Assembly (NCBI GenBank): GCA_036481345.1
Contig: JAZGHU010000051.1
Span: 1-11,112 of the forward strand
Length of the DNA: 11,112 nt
Direction of reading: 5' to 3'
From: JAAOYC01 sp036481345
Lineage (GTDB): Archaea; Nanobdellota; Nanobdellia; Woesearchaeales; WJKL01
Part shown: piece after piece, positions 7,925-11,112 of the stretch
Layout of the letters: every line of letters starts with the position of its first letter
How positions within the stretch are numbered: the first letter of the stretch is position 1
Position numbers and translations under genes: made by a program
The notes under the pieces: generated by a model
What the model saw: the letters and a program-made list of their open reading frames with translations, nothing else
The model's database searches: none
What the model was told of the DNA's origin: nothing

Positions 7925-8982
7925 ATCCTTCCTCCTAATTTTGCATAAGCATTCTTTGCAAAAGCATCAAACTCGTCATTATCCATAAAATCTTCAAGTT
8001 TAGTCTTGAAATCTATGCCTGCCTGTTCTAATCCATGTATAATCTTTTCTTCTACTTTTGAACCAGGCCCATCTCTTTGATTAATCATATCTCTAATGAC
8101 TTCTTTTTTTACTTTTCTTGACTCTTGTAATAGGTCTGCACCATTTTTTCCTTCTTTCATCACTATTATTGTTTGAGGCAAATCTGCTTCTTCTAATTCC
8201 CCGTCATATTTCCCCATATGATCAAAAAAAGGCAGCAATCCTAATTGAGAAGTCCCTATGATAGAAATCTTTGCATTCTGCAATACAAACTCACAGCCAG
8301 GATTAAATGCAATAGAATTTGGAATTCCAGCTAAGGTCTCAATATCAGACCAGCTATCTCCTACATGTGTTCCAAGACACTTACCATTATGAACTAAAAT
8401 ATCTTCAACAGCACCAAGCTTATATTCTCCTCCAATAAATTTCACGATAGTCCCATTATATAGTCCAGAACTAACTCCAAGTTTGATCCCAACTGTATGA
8501 TTTATGCCTACTCTTCTAGAAACCTCTTCTGCAGCTTCTTGATGACCTGCAGTTACAGCACTAACATCATACCCAAGCCCATCAATAAGCCTGTCCATAT
8601 ACTTTTCAACTCCTGGAATAAGCCGAAGATGTTTTCCAACTTCTCTATTAATCTCAGGAGACAGGCCTTTTAATAATTGAGTTCCCAATAAACTAGGAGC
8701 ATACCAACAATAACAAGTTTGCCCATCAGAAACAGCTTTGATATTTAATTCAGCATATTCACTAAATTTTCTCTCAGCTTCACTCCCTCCAACAAGATTT
8801 GTGAGAGTCATAGCACTGTCATCATAGATAATGACCCCATCCATATCAGTAGTTAGCTTACTTGCTCTATAAACATGAGATAAATATCTTTCTCCAAGCT
8901 TATGCATTGCTGTAATAAAATCTCCTTTAGAAGCAAAAGATTCCTCTGTTCTACTAGCTCCATTAACATCTACTATTCTCAT
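7921..8982 (-). CDS. HAD-superfamily phosphatase-like protein leading the purine operon
   Basis: This 353-residue protein shows HAD hydrolase motifs in order: motif I TTDMDGVII with nucleophile Asp46 and acid/base Asp48, a roughly 95-residue helical insert (C1-type cap position), a motif II candidate VSAVTAGH with Thr144, a motif III candidate Lys188 (EYKLG), and motif IV GDSWSDIETL with Asp209/Asp213 followed by IAFNPGCEFVLQNA, as in phosphoserine-phosphatase-like members. About 70 residues after residue 280 form a charged, helical-looking C-terminal extension. It is predicted to be a cytoplasmic Mg-dependent phosphatase of unknown substrate. The reading frame stays open back to 9078, but I chose ATG 8982 because it has GGGGAG four nt upstream, the predicted TATA box lies 33 bp upstream, and the extra 32 codons run through both promoter repeats and encode Tyr/Cys-rich residues unrelated to a HAD. 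It is the first gene of the operon. A role in nucleotide dephosphorylation opposite the neighbouring kinase is inference. Confidence 0.88.
   Translation of the reverse strand: MRIVDVNGASRTEESFASKGDFITAMHKLGERYLSHVYRASKLTTDMDGVIIYDDSAMTLTNLVGGSEAERKFSEYAELNIKAVSDGQTCYCWYAPSLLGTQLLKGLSPEINREVGKHLRLIPGVEKYMDRLIDGLGYDVSAVTAGHQEAAEEVSRRVGINHTVGIKLGVSSGLYNGTIVKFIGGEYKLGAVEDILVHNGKCLGTHVGDSWSDIETLAGIPNSIAFNPGCEFVLQNAKISIIGTSQLGLLPFFDHMGKYDGELEEADLPQTIIVMKEGKNGADLLQESRKVKKEVIRDMINQRDGPGSKVEEKIIHGLEQAGIDFKTKLEDFMDNDEFDAFAKNAYAKLGGRI
7931..7936 (-). promoter_or_regulatory. Shine-Dalgarno of the pfkB-family gene
   Basis: The minus strand reads AGGAGG six nt before ATG 7924, inside the last codons of the HAD gene (encoding Leu-Gly-Gly-Arg). 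It is the strongest ribosome-binding site in the window and, with the ATGA overlap, points to tightly coupled synthesis of the phosphatase-like protein and the kinase. Confidence 0.8.
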
Positions 8983-8986
8983 AAAT

Positions 8987-8992
8987 CTCCCC
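8987..8992 (-). promoter_or_regulatory. Shine-Dalgarno of the HAD gene
   Basis: The minus strand reads GGGGAG with a 4-nt spacer to ATG 8982. It supports this start rather than the upstream in-frame Met codons at 9015 and 9078, which lie in the promoter. Confidence 0.7.
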
Positions 8993-9014
8993 AAATTAAC
9001 TGAGAAATAACTCA

Positions 9015-9022
9015 TATATAAA
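9015..9022 (-). promoter_or_regulatory. TATA box for the leftward purine operon
   Basis: The minus strand reads TTTATATA, a perfect archaeal TATA-box octamer. Transcription in archaea normally starts about 25 bp downstream, here near 8993. That gives a leader of roughly ten nt, just enough to include the GGGGAG ribosome-binding site before ATG 8982. The box overlaps the first copy of the 17-bp repeat. If the organism were bacterial this reading would fail, since no clear -35/-10 pair was noted. Confidence 0.6.
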
Positions 9023-9034
9023 TATTTATATCCA
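9018..9034. repeat. 17-bp promoter repeat, copy 1
   Basis: The sequence ATAAATATTTATATCCA is identical to the copy at 9061-9077, 43 bp downstream start to start (about four helical turns). The first 12 bases (ATAAATATTTAT) are a perfect palindrome. This copy overlaps the TATA box of the leftward operon. It may be an operator, a duplicated core promoter, or both. Confidence 0.75.
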
Positions 9035-9060
9035 CCTAAATAATGATTACTACAGAAGCA

Positions 9061-9077
9061 ATAAATATTTATATCCA
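9061..9077. repeat. 17-bp promoter repeat, copy 2
   Basis: This is an identical second copy of the repeat at 9018-9034, in the same orientation, overlapping the predicted TATA element of purT. The flanking bases differ on both sides, so exactly 17 bp are conserved. Confidence 0.75.
9068..9074 (+). promoter_or_regulatory. TATA box for purT
   Basis: The plus strand reads TTTATAT. A start of transcription about 25 bp downstream falls near 9096, giving a leader of about 18 nt that includes GGGGG before ATG 9114. It lies within repeat copy 2. Confidence 0.5.
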
Positions 9078-9101
9078 TTTTTTCTTCTTTTTAAGAACAA
9101 T

Positions 9102-9106
9102 GGGGG
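9102..9106 (+). promoter_or_regulatory. Ribosome-binding site of purT
   Basis: A GGGGG run lies 7 nt before ATG 9114 and is the only G-rich element in the leader. It resembles the GGGG core used by the divergent HAD gene. It also sits inside a five-codon frame (9100-9117) whose stop overlaps the purT start. Confidence 0.5.
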
Positions 9107-9113
9107 TTTTAGA

Positions 9114-10397
9114 ATGAGAAATACATTATATTCACAACCATCAGGAAAAGCAGCAAAAATAATGCTGCTTGGATGCGGAGAGCTGGGAAGAGAAATTATA
9201 ATCGAAGCCCATAGGATGGGATTCTATACAATTGGCGTAGATCGTTATATGAATGCGCCAGGCCATCAAGTTGCACATAAAGCTTATGTAGGGAATATGA
9301 AAGATGCTGGATTTCTTCGTTCTGTAATAGAGAAAGAGCGTCCAGATTATATTGTTCCTGAAATTGAAGCAATAAATCTAGATATGCTATTTAATCTTGA
9401 AGAAGAAGGATGGAATGTAATTCCGAATGCAAAAGCAACAAACGCAGCAATGCAGCGTGAAAAAATAAGGGAACTAATAAAAGAAGCAGGAGTTGAAACT
9501 TCAAAATATATTTACACAGTTACTTTAGATGAAATGAAAGATGCATGTGAAAAACTTGGCTATCCATGCTGGGTTAAAGCAATAATGGACAGCTCAGGAC
9601 ATGGCTCTAGTTTTGTCAAAGGCCCTGAAGATGTTCAAGCTGCTTATGATAAAGCTAAGAATGAAGCTAGGGGTTCTGGTGAGAAGATGATTGTTGAGCA
9701 GCACATTCCTTTTGATATTGAGGTTACAGAACTTGCTGTAAGACATTTTAATGAAGATGGCAAAATTGTAACTTCTTTTCCTCGCCCAGTTGGTCATTAT
9801 CAGACTCGTGGTGGAGACTATCATTCAAGCTGGCAAGCAGCAGAAGTAAGTGAAAAAGCAGAAAAAGGAATCTATGAAGCTGCAAAAAAAATAACAGATG
9901 CTCTTGGTGGATTAGGGCTGTTCGGCTGCGAACTTTTTATACAAGGAGATAAAGTATTTGGAAATGAATGTTCTCCTCGTCCTCACGATACAGGAATGGT
10001 AACTTTTGTATCACATCAAACAGGATTTTCACAAACAGCTTTGCACGTGCGTGCAATAACAGGTATGCCTGTTCCAACAGAAGATAGACTTGGATATAGT
10101 GGGGTGCCTATGCTTAGTCATGCAGCAACACATGTTGTTTTAAGCCCTTATGAAGGGTGGGATCCAGCATTTGGTAATGTCTATAATGCTATGAACAGAA
10201 AAGGAATAAGCTTTATGTCATTTGGCAAGCCAGAAGCGCATGTTAACAGAAGGATGGGATTGATTTTAGCAACTGCAGATAATGTTGCAGATGCCAAATT
10301 AAAAGCAGAGAAAGCAGCGCATTACATTGAGATGAAGACAAGACAATTCCCTGAATGGAAAGGTCAGCAAGATAAAGAAAAACATTTGATAAAATAA
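9114..10397 (+). CDS. purT: Formate-dependent GAR formyltransferase (GAR transformylase 2)
   Basis: This 427-residue ATP-grasp enzyme makes formyl-GAR from GAR, formate and ATP, step 3 of IMP synthesis, without folate. Seen: N-terminal MLLGCGELGREIIIEAHRMG (17-36), IVPEIEAINLDML (80-92), ATP-grasp segment YPCWVKAIMDSSGHGSSF (150-167), VEQHIPFDIEVTELAV (194-209), GHYQTRGGDYHSSWQ (227-241), CELF and NECSPRPHDTGMVT with metal ligands Glu273 and Glu285, and FGKPEAHVNRRMG (370-382). It is about 35 residues longer than E. coli PurT (392): an N-terminal leader of about ten residues, an insert at about 328-349, and a charged tail. The loop that reads SSGKGQ in E. coli reads SSGHGS here. It is transcribed divergently from the operon holding the other early steps. 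The start is set by GGGGG upstream. Confidence 0.95.
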   Translation: MRNTLYSQPSGKAAKIMLLGCGELGREIIIEAHRMGFYTIGVDRYMNAPGHQVAHKAYVGNMKDAGFLRSVIEKERPDYIVPEIEAINLDMLFNLEEEGWNVIPNAKATNAAMQREKIRELIKEAGVETSKYIYTVTLDEMKDACEKLGYPCWVKAIMDSSGHGSSFVKGPEDVQAAYDKAKNEARGSGEKMIVEQHIPFDIEVTELAVRHFNEDGKIVTSFPRPVGHYQTRGGDYHSSWQAAEVSEKAEKGIYEAAKKITDALGGLGLFGCELFIQGDKVFGNECSPRPHDTGMVTFVSHQTGFSQTALHVRAITGMPVPTEDRLGYSGVPMLSHAATHVVLSPYEGWDPAFGNVYNAMNRKGISFMSFGKPEAHVNRRMGLILATADNVADAKLKAEKAAHYIEMKTRQFPEWKGQQDKEKHLIK

Positions 10398-10415
10398 TAT
10401 TTATTCTTAATTAGA

Positions 10416-10877
10416 ATGTCAGATTATATTGATGATTGGATTGCCGCAAATGCAAAATCTATCCATAATGCTCTTCACAATGAAAGATTGAAATCTCTTG
10501 ATGCAGTTTCTCAATTCCACCTCCCATTAAAATCACGATATTCTCTGGAATTATATGACTTTAGTGAAATGCATTTATGCAATGTTTGTTTAGAGATTCC
10601 ACCACCTGATAACCATATAGTTGTTAGAGATGGAAAGGTTACAAGCCCAGATGGTAAGAGACATACACACGATTACTATTATGATGATGAAATGATATTA
10701 TGCTTAACACCCGGACAATTCCTTATCTTGCCTGATCATAAAACTTCTGGTCAAACTATGGAATATTTTTTGAAAGAAACTCCAGAATTAATCCGTATTG
10801 TTGAAGGTATTTTCTTTCTCACAGGATCAAGAAGTGAAATTAGTAATAGTTTAAATTTATCCTACTCTTTTAATTAG
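10416..10877 (+). CDS. Unrecognised 153-residue protein; faint dCTP deaminase/dUTPase-like features
   Basis: I do not recognise this gene with confidence. It follows purT after 18 nt, with the same base composition and no clear Shine-Dalgarno, so it is probably co-transcribed. There is no signal peptide or membrane segment. Three segments resemble, in the right order, the deoxycytidine deaminase/dUTPase (beta-clip) fold: RYSLELYDF (41-49, compare SYDLRLG), LTPGQFLIL (97-105, compare LxPGEFVL) and VEGIFFLTGSRSEISNSLNL (129-148, compare the EGRSSLxRLGL signature). The match is imperfect and the protein ends right after the last block, where active family members continue with the catalytic core. 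The HxH at 83-85 and the G-x5-P at 100-106 also vaguely suggest a cupin, and H53/C55/C58 could bind metal. It could be a remnant, a regulatory relative, or unrelated. That it encodes a protein is more certain than what it does. Confidence 0.6.
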   Translation: MSDYIDDWIAANAKSIHNALHNERLKSLDAVSQFHLPLKSRYSLELYDFSEMHLCNVCLEIPPPDNHIVVRDGKVTSPDGKRHTHDYYYDDEMILCLTPGQFLILPDHKTSGQTMEYFLKETPELIRIVEGIFFLTGSRSEISNSLNLSYSFN

Positions 10878-10883
10878 AAAAAA
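10878..10883 (-). terminator. Possible oligo-T terminator of the purB-like gene
   Basis: The minus strand reads TTTTTT about 15 nt after the purB-like stop, within an AT-rich convergent gap. Archaeal polymerase terminates at such T-runs without a hairpin. No stem-loop is visible. The plus-strand unit has no comparable T-run before the window's next gene. Confidence 0.3.
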
Positions 10884-10898
10884 TAACTAAACATTAAT

Positions 10899-11112
10899 CT
10901 ATGAATCAGAATCTCCAATAAATTCTGAATATTTTTCTAATAAAGGCTTTACTTTAGTATTTAGGAATTCTTCTGTTTGTTGTTCAGCAGCTCCTGCAAA
11001 TCTTTCTGGATTTTTTAATAATTTATTTAAGAAATCATCTGTTACAGGAATATTTATATCTTCTGCCAGTCTTTTGAAAAGATCATTAGCTTTTCCCTCT
11101 TGCTTTACAACT
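10899..11112 (-). CDS. purB: Adenylosuccinate lyase, C-terminal end only
   Basis: Seventy C-terminal residues are visible; the rest lies beyond the right edge. The translation contains VVKQEGKANDLFKRLAED, then NIPVTDDFLNKLLKNPERF, then AGAAEQQTEEFLNTKVKPL and LEKYSEFIGDSDS. This resembles the C-terminal tail of one adenylosuccinate lyase clade: KEGKxNDLxxRLAxD, then a DPxRFxGxAxxQVxEFL helix and a final PLLxKY. PurB cleaves SAICAR to AICAR and adenylosuccinate to AMP, releasing fumarate. The call rests on this tail and on the purine setting; the catalytic His/Ser motifs are outside the window. The gene is convergent with the purT unit, with 21 nt between stops, so it has its own promoter outside. 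Confidence 0.75.
   Translation of the reverse strand, partial: VVKQEGKANDLFKRLAEDINIPVTDDFLNKLLKNPERFAGAAEQQTEEFLNTKVKPLLEKYSEFIGDSDS

Noticed and set aside
8983..9078. N-terminal extension of the HAD gene back to ATG 9078 (32 more codons)
   Set aside because: The extension covers both promoter repeats and the TATA box, has no ribosome-binding site and encodes Tyr/Cys-rich sequence. ATG 8982 has GGGGAG at the right distance.
8983..9113. CRISPR-like or riboswitch structure in the divergent intergenic region
   Set aside because: There are only two copies of a 17-bp AT-rich repeat with no regular spacer array, and the leaders predicted from the TATA boxes are under 20 nt, too short for a riboswitch.
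9594..9824. 76-codon minus-strand frame opposite purT
   Set aside because: It is antisense to the conserved ATP-grasp region of purT, with no ribosome-binding site or recognisable domain.

Overview
This AT-rich window is a purine-biosynthesis locus. It is most likely archaeal, perhaps from a small-genome DPANN-type lineage. The evidence for archaea is indirect: a perfect archaeal-type TATA box (TTTATATA) about 33 bp upstream of a Shine-Dalgarno-preceded start, formate-dependent PurT rather than folate-dependent PurN, and dense gene packing with start/stop overlaps. No rRNA or other lineage marker is present, so the assignment is inference.

Layout. A 131-bp divergent intergenic region (8983-9113) separates two transcription units. 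The leftward unit (minus strand) reads, in order of transcription: a HAD-superfamily phosphatase-like gene (8982-7921), a PfkB-family kinase (7924-7031), purL with an N-terminal PurS-like region (7044-4105), purQ (4105-3305), a fused purF-purD gene (3293-624) and purM (634 to beyond the left edge). Four of the five junctions overlap (4, 14, 1 and 11 nt) and the fifth has an 11-nt gap, so this looks like one operon. The rightward unit holds purT (9114-10397) and an unrecognised 153-codon gene (10416-10877). It converges on the 3' end of a minus-strand purB-like gene cut by the right edge (10899-11112). There is no gene-free stretch longer than about 130 bp.

How the genes fit together. PurF makes phosphoribosylamine from PRPP and glutamine, PurD turns it into GAR, PurT formylates GAR with formate and ATP, PurL/PurQ make FGAM, and PurM closes the ring to AIR. 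The first five steps of IMP synthesis are therefore encoded around one divergent promoter, and PurB (a later step, also AMP formation) lies at the right edge. Using PurT means the GAR formylation step needs no folate.

Most notable points: (1) PurF and PurD are joined in one 889-residue polypeptide, a natural arrangement for passing on the very unstable phosphoribosylamine. (2) A HAD phosphatase and a PfkB kinase of unknown substrate lead the operon and are translationally coupled. (3) A 17-bp repeat with a 12-bp palindromic core occurs twice in the divergent promoter, once at each TATA box. (4) The small gene after purT shows faint dCTP deaminase/dUTPase-like features but stops early.
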